A DNA stretch of 64,000 bases from Beta vulgaris subsp. vulgaris. Taxonomy: Eukaryota > Streptophyta > Magnoliopsida > Caryophyllales > Amaranthaceae. The notes below the pieces were generated by a model. That model saw only the letters and a list, made by a program, of their open reading frames with translations, searched no databases and was not told the DNA's origin. The stretch lies in the NCBI RefSeq assembly GCF_026745355.1, contig NC_079206.1, positions 15,036,205 to 15,100,204 of the forward strand, given 5' to 3'. Shown here piece after piece: positions 11,564 through 24,077 of this stretch. The first letter of the stretch is position 1. The number at the start of each line of letters is the position of its first letter. The position numbers and the translations under genes were made by a program.

Positions 11564-12916
11564 TCAAGTTTGTCTCGAACTATATAGAGTCCATGTGCGA
11601 ACTCATATTTGAAGAATTTAATAATGTAATAGCTCATCCATTTATAATTCTTCACTTCATATAATCATAGTATGAAAAAAAGTAGCCCAAATAAGTAGAT
11701 AAAAATTTACTTTTACTACTTGGACTTTCTCTATTTTGGAGCCTTCACAATGAAGGGGTCTTGTTCCATGGAATATGTTGAATATGGTAAAAGCCGGCCC
11801 TGGTGGAACTTTTGATTAAATTAATGTAATCAGCCAAACAAATATCCAAAGTAATTTAGGTAAATCAAGTGTATATCAAATCTCCAATTAAATGACCACT
11901 AATATAAATAATGCTATGATATGCTTGAAAAACCGTAAAACTTGTCCTAAAAAACAAACTATAAAATAGTGTGTCCACTACTAGGAGTGGTTAACTAGAT
12001 ATTTGTTACATAATAGACATTCAAAATTGAGCACCACACGATTAAAATTCTATAAAGTTGGCATTACCATTGATAATAACCCATCAAATTAAACTTTTCT
12101 TTTTTGCAAAAAGACATTGACAAGATCCAAGATAGCAAAGTCAACTTGGAGAAGTAATGAACTGTCTAACTATTAAACAAGGCAACTTGTAGTACAAGAT
12201 TTTGATTATCCACTAAATATCCTAGCAACCTAGTCTCTGGTGTAGCCTATAGGAATATTTGTGTATAGGTGACAATGGGATCTCCACAAAGTGTGTTTTA
12301 AGGACACCGACTTTAGAATGTAACCAAAACTATATACATTCCATATTAACTTTATATTACAATACAATAAAATTAAGTATAGTAAATTGCTAATGAACGT
12401 ACAATTATTTCTAGAAAATACTTACAACTTTGTTGTTTGATTAGCCGATATTGATCCCAATTGGTCACACTTGCCACTTGCATTTGCTTTTGTATAAACA
12501 TCGTTCATTTTTATTATCTTTTCTGCTTTCTTGGAGGGGGGCGTGGATAGCGTTGGTTGGATGGAGGCTTCTTTCTGTGTGTATGCTTCAGCAAGGTCCC
12601 CTACACGGATACACCCCCATGATAAAGAAACAATATAGCGGATCGGAGAAGGAATAGTGCTAGAAAGCACATACGCACCTTTTAGGCTACCATATAATGT
12701 AACATTGTAGAGGTTATATCTAAGTCATAAGACTTGAAATTGAATCCTATTTTTCAATATTTTTTGTTGTGGCTTTTAATGGAAAAATATATGTGTCAAA
12801 CTGTAATCTTACTAGTATGTCGATGTTCATTTATAACTCATTACTAATACACGATACGCACAATAATGCATAAATTTTGAATGAAGCATACATATAAACT
12901 TTACTATATTTTGGAA
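11564..12916. other. No gene recognised
   Basis: AT-rich non-coding sequence. A minus-strand open frame at 12422-12670 (82 codons) has no recognisable domain and no homology evidence. Confidence 0.4.
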
Positions 12917-13010
12917 TGATAGAGTATAAATCTATTCCTAGGTCTAGGTTTTTCTTTTTCTGTGCCGCCGCCCATCTCCTCTCTCCGTCTGTCTTCTTCT
13001 ACCTCCAGCC

Positions 13011-13664
13011 ATGCCGGAGCCTTCCCCCCCCAAATCTTCTTTTCATCCGGCCCTTGCCGTAAATAATATCAAAACTTTCATTCCCATTACGTTGGAGATG
13101 GAAAAGGTACAATACTCTTCCTGGGCAGAACTATTCAAGATTCATGCCCGTGCTTATCAAGTGCTCGACCATATTATTCCTCCCAAGACCACCGACGCCT
13201 CTTCCTCGTCGGCCGCTCCTGATCCTGCCTTATGGTCTCGCCTTGACGCCATAGTTCTCCAGTGGATCTACGGCACCATATCGAACGATCTTCTTCACAC
13301 AATACTTGAACCCGATTCCACCGCTCAACAGGCGTGGGATCGTTTGAAGGACATCTTTCAAGATAATCAGCATTCCCGGGCAGTTCATCTTGAAAATCAA
13401 TTTACTACCGTTCATATGCAGGATTACCCTAATGTTTCTGCCTACTGTCAAAAACTGAAAATGTTGGCTGACCAACTAGCCAATGTCGGCGCTCCGGTTA
13501 ATGATCAACGCATGGTGCTTACTCTTGTTCGTGGCCTCACTAAAGCTTATGATCATGTTGCCTCCATGATTCAACAAAGTGACCCGTTGCCTTCGTTTTA
13601 CAAAGCGCGATCTATGCTTACACTCAAGGAATTATTTCTGACATGGTATCAAGAGCCAGCGTGA
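13011..13664 (+). CDS. Copia-type gag (UBN2-like) fragment, open, within TRIM
   Basis: 217 codons are open from an ATG that follows a pyrimidine-rich leader (tacctccagcc). Residues about 25-60 contain an NYxxW-like block (YSSWAELFKIHARAYQVLDHI). The middle holds LQWIYGTISNDLL, TAQQAWDRLKDIF and YCQKLKMLADQLANVG, and the end VLTLVRGLTKAYDH and PSFYKARSMLTL. These are hallmarks of plant Ty1/copia gag (UBN2/Retrotran_gag). The zinc knuckle and the rest of pol are absent: the last nine codons read into the TRIM LTR end and primer site and stop at 13662-13664. It lacks frameshifts although it is a fragment. Expression is unknown. Confidence 0.7.
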   Translation: MPEPSPPKSSFHPALAVNNIKTFIPITLEMEKVQYSSWAELFKIHARAYQVLDHIIPPKTTDASSSSAAPDPALWSRLDAIVLQWIYGTISNDLLHTILEPDSTAQQAWDRLKDIFQDNQHSRAVHLENQFTTVHMQDYPNVSAYCQKLKMLADQLANVGAPVNDQRMVLTLVRGLTKAYDHVASMIQQSDPLPSFYKARSMLTLKELFLTWYQEPA

Positions 13665-13790
13665 CAAAAAGGTCACGGGTTCGAATCTCATCCGCCCCTC
13701 CTTTCTCAGTGGAATATTTCGCGCCAGGTATGAGGGAGGCCTGTGCTGCATCCACACTTCAAGCCCAAAGGGCTCTTGCGTGAGGGGGCG

Positions 13791-13862
13791 TGATAGAGTA
13801 TAAATCTATTCCTGGGGCCTCAACCATCAGCTTAAGCTTTTGGTTAAGTTGGTCCTTTGACA
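13791..13862 (+). repeat. 72-bp TRIM LTR
   Basis: Starts tgatagag and ends tttgaca, followed by target duplication tggaa. Both LTRs of the related element at 61217-61505 are also 72 bp and share cttaagcttttggtt-type sequence. Confidence 0.8.
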
Positions 13863-13993
13863 TGGAACAAAACTAGCAGGCCCGAATAAGATCAAGTATT
13901 AACAGACAGTTAATTGTATACTCACTTACCTTAATTATATATGTTTTCTACCAAAGTCGATATTTGTGCAATAAACTCTATAGAAATTCTTTT

Positions 13994-14078
13994 AGAGAGC
14001 CACAAAGATGAGATTCGATTTCAAAATCTCTTGAAATCGACAGGAAAACTCTAACCAACTGAGCTATCTCTCGCTCTC
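13994..14078 (-). ncRNA. tRNA-like retroposon (SINE head or processed tRNA copy)
   Basis: On the minus strand 85 nt begin gagagcgagagatagctcag, an A-box-like start (tagctcagttgg). They include a B-box-like aaatcgaatc and end ggctctc, which can pair with the first bases as an acceptor stem. About 20-bp direct repeats flank it (13974-13993 and 14079-14097, aactctatag...), as expected for LINE-mediated insertion. It is probably a tRNA-derived retroposon, not a working tRNA gene. Confidence 0.55.
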
Positions 14079-14369
14079 AACTCTATAGAGATTCTTAACA
14101 CTTAGAAATTTAGTAACTTAATGAAAATACGCAACGCCTTTTATTATACATATACTTCTTTTATGGAGTATTTGGAAAGAGAGAAATAATATCATTTTCA
14201 TCAATGAAGAGTTAAACATTCCTATGATACTCCACGAAGCTAATTTTTTTTCATAGAATAGAGTCTCCGAAACCAAATAGATTGTTGTCATGCAACTGGA
14301 TCGCCTTTTTCTACCACTTCATCCACCTTCAACTCCTCTGCTTACCAACAAAATACTATATTGGTCTCT

Positions 14370-14860
14370 TGGAAGCCTCCTCCACCTCTCTATTACGAAC
14401 TCTACTTCGACGATTTCGTGCAATCACCTTCGTATTCATCAAGCGGCAATTATTCGTCTTCGGCAACAACAAGCGTGAATATTCGAGACTACTCAAGCAA
14501 CCTTATTCATGCTTGTGCCTTCAATCTAGGCATAACCTAGATTTTTGTCGCCGAAACTTGTGCCTTACATCAAGGTATTTATCAAGAGAATATATATCAG
14601 CAACCTCCATATAGAAGGTGACAATCTACTAATCATAAATTCAGTCAAAGGCATTTGGTCTCCCATGGCAGATTTCTCACAGTATAGAAGACATTTTCAA
14701 CCTCTTTCAGCAGTTCACTTACTGGAGTATCACCCATGTTCGTGAAGCAAATAAGGCAGGTGATTGGATCGCTAAGGTTGGCTACCTAGTTCAATCCACC
14801 TTTGTTATTGATGATTGTACTTCCTCAGCCTTTAGTAACATCCTTATAACTGAAATTTAG
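14370..14860 (+). pseudogene. LINE-type RNase H domain fragment
   Basis: Plus-strand translation with two frame changes and an internal stop gives WKPPPPLYYELYFDDF, NLIHACAFNLGI, FVAETCALHQGIYQ, then in another frame HIEGDNLLIINSVKGIW, then LPWQISHSIEDIF and HVREANKAGDWIAKVG, ending at a tag at 14858-14860. This is the order of the C-terminal RNase H seen in plant LINE-related sequences (GDN catalytic block and REAN...DWIA tail). No upstream reverse transcriptase is present. The broken frame makes it a remnant. Confidence 0.7.
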
Positions 14861-17064
14861 AAGTTCTCCTCGTGCGGAGGGTCTCCTATATCTATACGTC
14901 CCGCATATGCGTGCTCCTCATTTTTGCGACTGTCTATATGCCGTGTTCATCTACCCGAATTGATACGTGTACCTATTTTCATGCAATTTAATAAGGTGAA
15001 TAAAAAGAGCAAGAAAAAAATTCTTTTATTCAAAAGATACTTCCATCTTTTTTTTTTTAAGAATTCCTAGTGGTCCATATCCATCTTGGAAAGCAATATA
15101 TAGCTTTACAGTAGATATTTCTTACCTTTTACATCAGTTATAGCATATATGCATCTCTTTGAACGATGGCTTAAAAAAATTGACCTTTCCTTGTAGGTTT
15201 TGTGTTATCGATTGACAATTGCTCAATTAGTATTCATGTAACAAGTGCTTTCATATGATGATGACTTGATATGTTCTAACTTACCAATGCCTTTTTTTCT
15301 TTTTTCTTTTTCAAGTTGTCTTTTCTACATAAGGGTATGCCCTAGAGGCGTGGACAATAACATACAAGATCATAGTCCTTGGTTTCTTAAATATCACTCT
15401 TTTTCTTAAATATCTCTCTTTTTCTTAAATATCTCTCTTTCTAACGTCTTCAAATTAAGGCGATCCTATCAATTTATATGATCTCCTCCGTCGGCCATAA
15501 GCCTCTATATCTTCCGTTGTAGCAAGGGCCATCAACTTGAAAAATGATTTGACACAACAGTTTGACTAATCGTCCGAAAAAAATATAATCATACAGGTCT
15601 TGTTAGATTAATCTTATATACATTCAAAATATCAACTTTTTTTAATTTAAATTAAAATATTTTTTTATAAAGGTAAGGAGAAAAAAAAGGTTAGAAACCC
15701 TCTGCAAGAGGGGAGCTCCTATCTTATCGTTTATAAGGATAGAGTGGAGAGCAAAGTTAATATACTTATCTATACTAAACTGAAAATCAACTAAATGACC
15801 AACGTTGTCAATCTGCCGCTTTGTTTGCATACTGGTAGACATGACGAATAACCCACTCTGTATTTCATTACTAGTATTACTATTACTACTGTCATTTCAT
15901 TACTATCGCTACTTTTAATAATAATAACTAGTTTTTTTGCTCGGGTATTACCTCGGGTCAGTTACAGTAAACAAATATGTTATTGTTTTAAAATTTCATA
16001 ATTTATTTTGCTACTTTTCGTATTTTTTATCCATTAAGAAACTGAAAAATTTACGTTACGATGTGATAAGTACAAAAAATTGAAAGGTTTGAGTTTGAAA
16101 ACAATATCTTAAAAGGAATTATGGTAAGAGAATATGATATCAATATCCTCTTGTAAGTTACGTAATAAGAGTGTTAGAAATGTATATATACTTGTTTAAG
16201 TATTTTTAGTTGATTATAATTATTACAAGACTTCATCATATTTTATTTGAAGCATTAGACAATAAAGTCATATGTATTGATGGTTAAGCTCTTACTTTTC
16301 ATTTCAAAGGTTACGTGTTCGATACATTGCACGTAATCAGCAAAGCTGAGTGCTACATAATTACAAATAAATAATCCTAACATGATACTACTACATAATA
16401 AACAGGAATAAATAATAATATAATGACCTTGCAGATAATTTTTACTAAACTAAACTTTACAAATAATTTAATTACTTTAAATGGAATAGTCAGTGGAACG
16501 AGTTATCTAACTAAAACCAATCTTCCCTTTAGAAGACGAAATACCCCATGACATACGATATCAAGGAACATTTTAAATAAAAATAGGACACAGTGATCAA
16601 TCCGGTCCCAGGAAAAGTCATGGGCTACCACAATGTACATGTACATACTCCAACTCATACTTATCCAAACTTCAGACGTGCACAAGTCTAAAACTATTGA
16701 TATCCACGTTTCATTTTACATGATTAACAATTTATTACTTTTTATGACTCACAAGTAGAACAAATGTTACCATCATCAAACAATCATAAACTTTCGCTTT
16801 TATCTTAGGATTAGATAAGTGATCAACCAACTTAGCAACCCAAGATTAATTCCAACTTTAATTCATAACCTTCCTTTATTTGTTGAACCTAGTCAACAAC
16901 CAACAAGCGTTTGAAAATCCCATACGCTTGCATACAAACATATTATAAATATCATAATCATCATGTTTCACACAATGGCATAAAACATGCAAATCCAACT
17001 TAATAGTAATCACATATGAATTTAAAATAGTTCTATATACATGATACTACATAATTATCATGTA
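14861..17064. other. No gene recognised
   Basis: AT-rich intergenic DNA. About 15853-15931 is an inverted relative of 20584-20665 (shared ctactttta and actagta words), so it is a fragment of a dispersed repeat. Around 15594 lies a Stowaway-type ggtcttgttagatt word without visible ends. Confidence 0.4.
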
Positions 17065-17323
17065 CTCCCTCTGTTTTTTTTTTTATCATTCCTACTTTTC
17101 TGTGCGCGTCTTCCAATGCACGTTTTAAAACTTAAATATCTTTCATTATATATTAGTAAAATTATAACGATTGAATATTAATAAAGTACTAATTGAGACG
17201 AATCAAACAAGACCCCACATGACTATGTTTTTTCTTATAAATTGAGAACATTTGAGAAGATTCTCTCTATGCATGAATAGTGTCAAGATTCTAAGTGAGA
17301 AAGATAAAAAGAAACAAAGGGAG
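17065..17323. mobile_element. Stowaway-like MITE, copy 1
   Basis: Ends ctccctctgttt and aaacaaagggag are flanked by TA on both sides (17063-17064 and 17324-17325). The 259-bp interior shares long blocks (gagacgaatcaaacaaga; gtgtcaagattctaagtgag) with 20685-20944. TA target sites and CTCCCTC ends fit the Tc1/mariner-derived Stowaway group. Confidence 0.8.
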
Positions 17324-17325
17324 TA

Positions 17326-18980
17326 CTCCATAATTATCATCCTTAGAATCATGATACTAATTCAATAAACACATAGGTATGTACATACCTTGTGTAGACA
17401 AAATTTGAGACTACTTTAACAAGCTTAAAAGCCGCCTAAAGAATATTCTCCGCCTACCAAATACCAACATAACCACGAATCAATGCTCAAATAATCTTCA
17501 GCAACTTTAAAATATTTTAAACCCTCTTTAAAAGTGTTTAAAAACTTTTTCCATCATTAAAACTTCAATTATTAAAACTTTCTAGTATATTACTACTATA
17601 CTAGTCATTAAAAACCCTTAAAAAATCATACTCTGATAATTTAAACTCCATTATAAGTAGAGTAATAAAAATTTCAGCAACTTGTAATGTATTAGAAACC
17701 CTTTAAAACATGCTTAAACATAATCATAATTATAAGAGTACTCAATTTTACAAACTATAATATACTAACTCATAAAACCCTAAAAATCCATGCTTTGGTA
17801 ATTAAAATCCCAATTCAAACATAATAAGTATATCTAAATTTTAATTTTTTCATTACATAAATCACATTATATTAGATTTATAATTAAACCATCAAACTAT
17901 AAATTTTAAACATAATCATATTAAAACAATTCTTAAAAATACAAACTTTGCATTAAAATAACTTGAGGAGGAAGAAAATAACCAAAGCAAGAAGATGAGG
18001 GAGAGGCGCACGGTGGCACAGGGGCGGCGACTGCTACCGGTTGATCAGTGGCGGTCGCCAGCCGGTCGCGAAGGAGGAGTGTCGAAGGAAAGAGAGGGGA
18101 AGAGAGAAAAACAAAAGAGAGAGAAAAGGATAGGGCCGAAAATCTTGGGAAAAAAGGAGGAGAGAGAAAGTAAAGTTGTGTGGGAAAGTGGGGTTTATGG
18201 TGTTTATATAGGTTCTCCTTGTGGGTTTACGAAAAGGTGATTGGGCTCAAACTAGAAATCATTTTCCAAATCCAAAAAGTGTTTTGGTTCCTCATACCCA
18301 ATTAGAAATCCTTTTCCAATTATATCATTGAGAAAAATCTTGGCCCACACCGGTTTATTGTCGGTTTTCACGGTTCGTGGGTCTGGTGGGCTGGACCGGG
18401 CTGACGAGCCGACATGAGAATTTTTTTCTCAAAATTATTAAATCATTGAAATTATTCATTATTGTACATAAAATCTTTAAATGAATTAAAAACATATACA
18501 AATATTAATATTAATGAATAATTTCATTATTTTTAAATTTGATTGAATTATAATATATGCAATTTGATTAAAATATATACAATTTGATTCAAATATACAC
18601 AATTTGGTTCAATATTTACTTGGATTGAGCTGGTCTGGTTCATAGGTCGGGTTAGACCGATTTCATGGTCTAGGCTGGGCGCTTTTAGTAATGGGTTCTA
18701 ATGGGATGCATGGGCTCAAGAAATCTGGCCCACGACCCACCCACCAATTTCACGGTTTGAGTTTGGTTGGGCCGGGCTTTTTGCTGGTCTGACCCACACA
18801 GGCCACGAGGTGGGCTGAACTGGATGGGCTGGATTGGCCCGCACTATTGGCCATCTCTATATAATTATCTTATTTATTCTTTTCCTAGGTGAGGCAAATA
18901 GATGTTTTAAGATGTGGCGTTTTACATATTCAACTTTATTACTACATTTAGTGGGGTATCAATTGGTAAACCTTAGAATG
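17326..18980. other. No gene recognised; GC-richer island and repeat end
   Basis: AT-rich except for 17995-18180, a purine-rich stretch with an open frame full of Arg, Lys and Glu that looks compositional. From about 18340 to 18850 the words gggctggac, ggcccac and tattggccatctcta occur, as at the edges of old dispersed repeats. No domain is recognisable. Confidence 0.4.
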
Positions 18981-19418
18981 CTTCTTATGAGAAAAAAAAA
19001 AGAAAAATCGATAATAGGGGTTTTGAACTTTGGGTGATAATTTTTAAAAGGTCTGAACTGTTGATTAATCTGTATATGTTTGAATTTTAGAGGGTCTTAA
19101 CTTTTAGCTAGTCTTAGGCCATGTTTAGTTCACCTTATTTTTACTTATTTCAGACCAGATTAGATTAGACTAAATCAGATCAGATCAGAAAAAATAAGTT
19201 CTTATCATATCAGTTTGATTTAATTCAAATCATGCTTATATTTAAAAACTTATTATTATTAATCTTCTTGTTTTTATTAGTTATTGTTCTTAATTATTGC
19301 TATTATATATTATTGTTGTTTCTATGATAATTATTATGGTTATAGTATACTAATGTTATTATGATTATTAAATTTATTGTTATTATGATTATGATTACTA
19401 ATATTACAATCATCATTA

Positions 19419-19632
<214 letters not shown>

Positions 19633-19805
19633 GTAGAACATGGGATAGCCTAATGGTGTTGGCATCACCTTTTAAATTCCCTCTAAAAGGGATTTCAACT
19701 TACCTTAAAAACAAAGTTTATGTAGAACATGACAGCTATATAAGAAGAACATTTAGCAATTTTGTTGAAGATCATATGACTATATATAATTTATAGGTTA
19801 ATTTA

Positions 19806-20078
19806 CAGGCAAAATTGACCTCAACACCCTGAACTATAGCTCGGGTGCATCCAACACCACCAACTATGACTAATAGCCTAAACACCACCAACTATGGGGT
19901 GAGATGCATTTTGTACCATGAAAACCCACCGTCTTCAACAACATTTTAAGCTTATGTCCTCATTTATGGTACGAAATGCACCCTACCGCATAATTGGTGG
20001 TGTTTAGGCTACTAGTTGTAGTTGCTGGTGTTGGGTGCACCCTAGCTATAGTTCAGGGTGTTGAGGCCAATTTTTCCT
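19806..20078. mobile_element. Inverted-repeat MITE (caacaccctgaac family)
   Basis: The left arm (ggcaaaattgacctcaacac, ctgaactatagc, aacaccaccaactat) is mirrored by the right arm ending gttgaggccaatttttcc. Arms exceed 100 bp. A truncated relative sits at about 21455-21516. Confidence 0.7.
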
Positions 20079-20423
20079 TATTTATACAAAAAGAACAATT
20101 AATTTATATAATAAAGAACTTGTTGTTAGTTAAATCCGAGCATGCCATCAATATAAAAATAACATCTACTTTTTATTTCTAAATGTACTCTTTTAATAGA
20201 GTTTGTATTCTCTTTCAACATATGTTCTTTTTTTTATTATTATTATCATTATATGTTCTTTTCATTACTACCTAAGTTCTTATTATGAATGGACTTTAGA
20301 CATATACAATATGTTATTTTTACCATGAACAATAAGTTATTGTTACCTAAATATGTGCTCTTTTATTTTTAATTGCATGTTTGTATACTATGTTTTATAT
20401 TTAAAAAATATATAACTATGCTA

Positions 20424-20438
20424 ATAATAATAATAATG

Positions 20439-20482
<44 letters not shown>

Positions 20483-20509
20483 ATTATTATCATTACATTA
20501 TTACTATTA

Positions 20510-20540
<31 letters not shown>

Positions 20541-20600
20541 GTTATTATTATTATTATCTTTTTTTTATTATTATTATTTTTTTATTTCTATTATTATTAA
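20424..20600. repeat. (AAT)n/(ATT)n microsatellite
   Basis: aat triplets change strand to att triplets near 20480, giving a potential hairpin. Confidence 0.9.
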
Positions 20601-20684
20601 AAGTAGCGATAGTAATGTAATGATTGTAGCAATAGTAATACTAGTAATGAAATACAAAGTATTAATAATATTAGTAATAATATA

Positions 20685-20944
20685 CTCCCTCTGTATTTTT
20701 TTATCTTTCCAACTTTGACTTTGCACGTTTGCCAATACACTTATTATACATTAAATATCTTTCATCACATATTAGTAAAAATTATAATAATTGAATATTA
20801 ATAAAGTACTCATTGAGACGAATCAAACAAGATCCCACATGACTATATTTGTTTCTTATATATTGAGAAAAATCTAAAAGATTCTTTTTAATTGTAAATA
20901 GTGTCAAGATTCTAAGTGAGAAAGATAAAAAAATACAGAGGGAG
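20685..20944. mobile_element. Stowaway-like MITE, copy 2
   Basis: Ends ctccctctgtat and atacagagggag are flanked by TA. It aligns along its length with the copy at 17065-17323 in the same orientation. Confidence 0.8.
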
Positions 20945-21513
20945 TATTTTATAAAAGATAAGTTCATATCAAACCAAATTAATAAAATTAAATTAAAATA
21001 AACATAGCCTTATTGACTTTAAACTAGTTTAATAGGTCATAACTTGTAAAACATGGATGACCCTAGATCGGTTAATTAAGGGAGAGAAGAAGGAGTGAGG
21101 TTTTTTTTGTAACAATCGTCAGTTTCAAGTCACTGAGGCCTGCTAAAAGTTATAATTCCCTAAAATAGGGACGTACACAGTTAATCAATAGTTCAAACCT
21201 TTTAAAATAATAATCAAAAGTTCAGACCCCTATTCTCAATTTGACCGAAAAAAAAGAATGAGAAGTTTGTTTGGAGGAATAAGAAGTGAAATAGGGATAA
21301 AGTGTTCCTTATTTGTTGTATCTTTTACTAATTCTTTAAGCCCATGCAATGCACTTGGTTTTGTTTATGTGGAAGGCCGGAGCAGTATATTCACACATGC
21401 CATTAGGTGCGGTGATAAAAAAATTTAAATTAAATGTTTCCTCTATTTTATTTTGGCAAAATTAGCCTCAATATTCTAAATTATAGCATGGGTGCACCAA
21501 ACACTTGCAACTA

Positions 21514-22470
21514 AGGGTCTGTTATCCCCAACTTATTTTCAGTTCAGTTCAGTTCAGCTCCATTCTTTTATAATCATTTTGTTAAATATTATTATTATGT
21601 TGGTATAATTTATTTTACTAATTACTCTTATTATTGTTATTATTATTACTATTATTATTATTTATTTTTATATCATTACTATTAAGTATTATTATTATTA
21701 TTATTATTATTACTGTTGTTTCTATATATTATTTTGTTTATTATAGCTTTACTCATTATTATTACTATTGTTATTAGCAGGAAAATGGTTTAGGTCAAAG
21801 CACAAATAAACCCACGTTTTTTAGCCCATAAACCAATCAAATCGCGTCAAAACGGTTTATGATGTAATTTTCACGGTCTAACCCAATCATTATTTTTATT
21901 ACTAAATATTATTATATTATTAAATCTAATTATTAAAATAATATTAATTTACTTCTTAGATATTATTGTTATTATATATCATCATCAAGTATTAATATAT
22001 TAATACAAATAATATATAAATAATTATTATTAATTATCATTATTATCATTAATTATTATTATTATTAATTTGTGATTACTAATATTATTTATTTATAACT
22101 ATCATTTAAAAATATCCAAAATACTATTATTATTATTATTATTATTATTATTCATCATTATTACTTATCATTATAATTATTATTTAATATTCATATTATT
22201 ATTGTTTAAATATTATTTATATATTTATCACATTCAATTTAATTCAATTTAATCTAATTTAATTCAATTCAATTCAATTCAATTCAATTCAATTCAATTT
22301 AATTTAATTCAATTCAATTCAATTCAATTCAATTCAATTCAATTCAATTCAATTCAATTCAATTCAATTCAATTCAATTCAATTCAATTCAATTCAATTC
22401 AGTTTAGTTCAGCTCCAATCAGTTCAGCTCAGTTCAGTTCAATTGTTTTATGCCGAAGAGAACATGCCCT
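21514..22470. mobile_element. AATTC/ATT-expanded inverted-end element
   Basis: Ends agggtctgtta and gaacatgccct are imperfectly inverted. Inside, cagttcagttcag words near both ends give way to att-rich DNA and a long aattc array. It is related by its ends and cagttcag words to 51263-51420. Target duplication was not resolved. Confidence 0.45.
22262..22401. repeat. (AATTC)n pentanucleotide array
   Basis: Nearly perfect aattc repeats of about 28 units, with degenerate aatttaattc units before them and cagttcag words after. Confidence 0.95.
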
Positions 22471-23020
22471 AAGGCTATTTCTAGCCATAACACCCCAAAG
22501 TACAAAACTAGGTGCACTCCATACCATAAATGAGATAGGTGATCGGAATTCTCACCGGTGACGGAAGATTCTTAATTTTTTATTATATTATGTTCCATTC
22601 TCCCTCCTTATTCTCTTCTTTTTTACCCTAACTTTTTTTACTCAAACCAAAAAAAAAGGCACGGAGAAAAAATGAACAGCAGCACCGTCAACAACCACCA
22701 GCAATACACGGACAGCAGCAACACCACCTGTTCCTCTAGATAATAGTTTGTTATATACATTTCCTTTATGTGAGTGTACTTAAAAATATTTGATTAAATC
22801 CAAAATATTATTCCCCTCAAAAAAAAATCCAAAATATTATTTTCTCGCGATAATTGTAATACTCATATTCTTAACATATTTTATGTAGTAGTTCCTATCA
22901 TATTATATGCATAATCTTCCTATAACAATATTATAACTTCTTTATTATTATATGATCCAACGCACATGTTATAAATAAAATATTAGTCATATATGTTACC
23001 ATTCGTCTAAAAAGTTATAT
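22471..23020. other. No gene recognised
   Basis: AT-rich. A short stretch near 22690-22740 (agcagcac, accacc words) is compositional. Confidence 0.4.
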
Positions 23021-24077
23021 TTTTATAGTTTCTAATCATTTTTCAATGGTGTCAAAATTATAGTTTTTTGAATTATGTAGTAAAATTTATACTGAAATTA
23101 CATTTTATATTTTTTTAGGTTGTTTTGTCACAATTAAACTCAAAGTTTTTACTATCCAACACCTTAAAGATCTAAATTTTTCAAACATGTTTTGAATTAT
23201 TTCAAACATGTTCCAAATTAGTTAAATATTTCAAGGGTGTTCTAGATTTTTTCAAACAATGTTCTGAATTATTTCAAACATGTTCTAAAATATTTTAATT
23301 ATACTCTGAAATATTTTAAGTGTGTTCTAAGTTTTTTTCAAACATGTTATGAATTATTTCAAATATGTTCCAAAGTTTTTAATTATGTTATGAAATATGT
23401 CAAGTGTGTTCTGAAACTTTTAGAACATTTTATGAATTATGAATTTTAAAACATGATGTACATCGTTTTAGAACGTGATGTACATCGTTTTAGAACATGA
23501 TATGTACATCATTTAGAACATGATATACATTAATTTAGAACATACGTAGATCATGAATTGTGATAATGTAACTATAAACGAAACGATAATAATGTGGAAT
23601 ACCGAAATTTCAATCAATACCACAAGAATTCCGTACCAAAGGAAAATAAATTCTAATTTATTTCAATCAATACCAAAGTCGAAGAACTTTGAAGAAAACT
23701 CCATTAAAATCAAGCAACAAAATCGAACTATAACTTTGAAGAAAACTCCATTAAAATCAAACAACAAACTAAAATCTGCAAGAAAAGTTCGAATAATATA
23801 ATACATGTTGAATTCTGGAAAGAATAGTGTGCAAATCAACTAAAATTTTGAAGAAATCTCCATGAAAGACATAATACAGAGGAGAAAGAAAGAGAAGTTG
23901 AGTAAAATTTTAGAGAGAGAAAGAAAGTGGCGAGGAAGAAGGGGGGTAGTGTTAACCTACAAAATTGCCATTACTCATAAGTGTTTTTCAAACGGTTAGA
24001 TTAGATTAGATCCAAAGTTCCAGATTTTTTCTCACATAAAAAAGTGTTCTCATATAGAGGAGGTGTTCTCTCAATAG

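Larger units (their letters stand above)
12917..13862 (+). mobile_element. TRIM retrotransposon carrying a copia-type gag
   Basis: The right end is a 72-bp LTR (13791-13862, TG...CA) preceded by a polypurine tract (gtgagggggcg). The left end repeats the first 23 bp of that LTR (12917-12939). Perfect tggaa target duplications lie at 12912-12916 and 13863-13867. A tggtatcaagagcc primer site for initiator tRNA-Met is at 13644-13657, and the internal domain after it matches the TRIM at 61217-61505. Between the LTR start and the last bases before the primer site lie about 695 bp of foreign sequence with a gag open frame, replacing most of the left LTR. The family call and boundaries are well supported; the mechanism of gag acquisition is inference. 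Confidence 0.8.

Noticed and set aside
12422..12670. 82-codon minus-strand open frame
   Set aside because: No motif, no homology and no splice context; length is within chance for this window.
17995..18240. Arg/Lys/Glu-rich 81-codon frame
   Set aside because: Purine-rich composition alone explains it; no motif or splice support.
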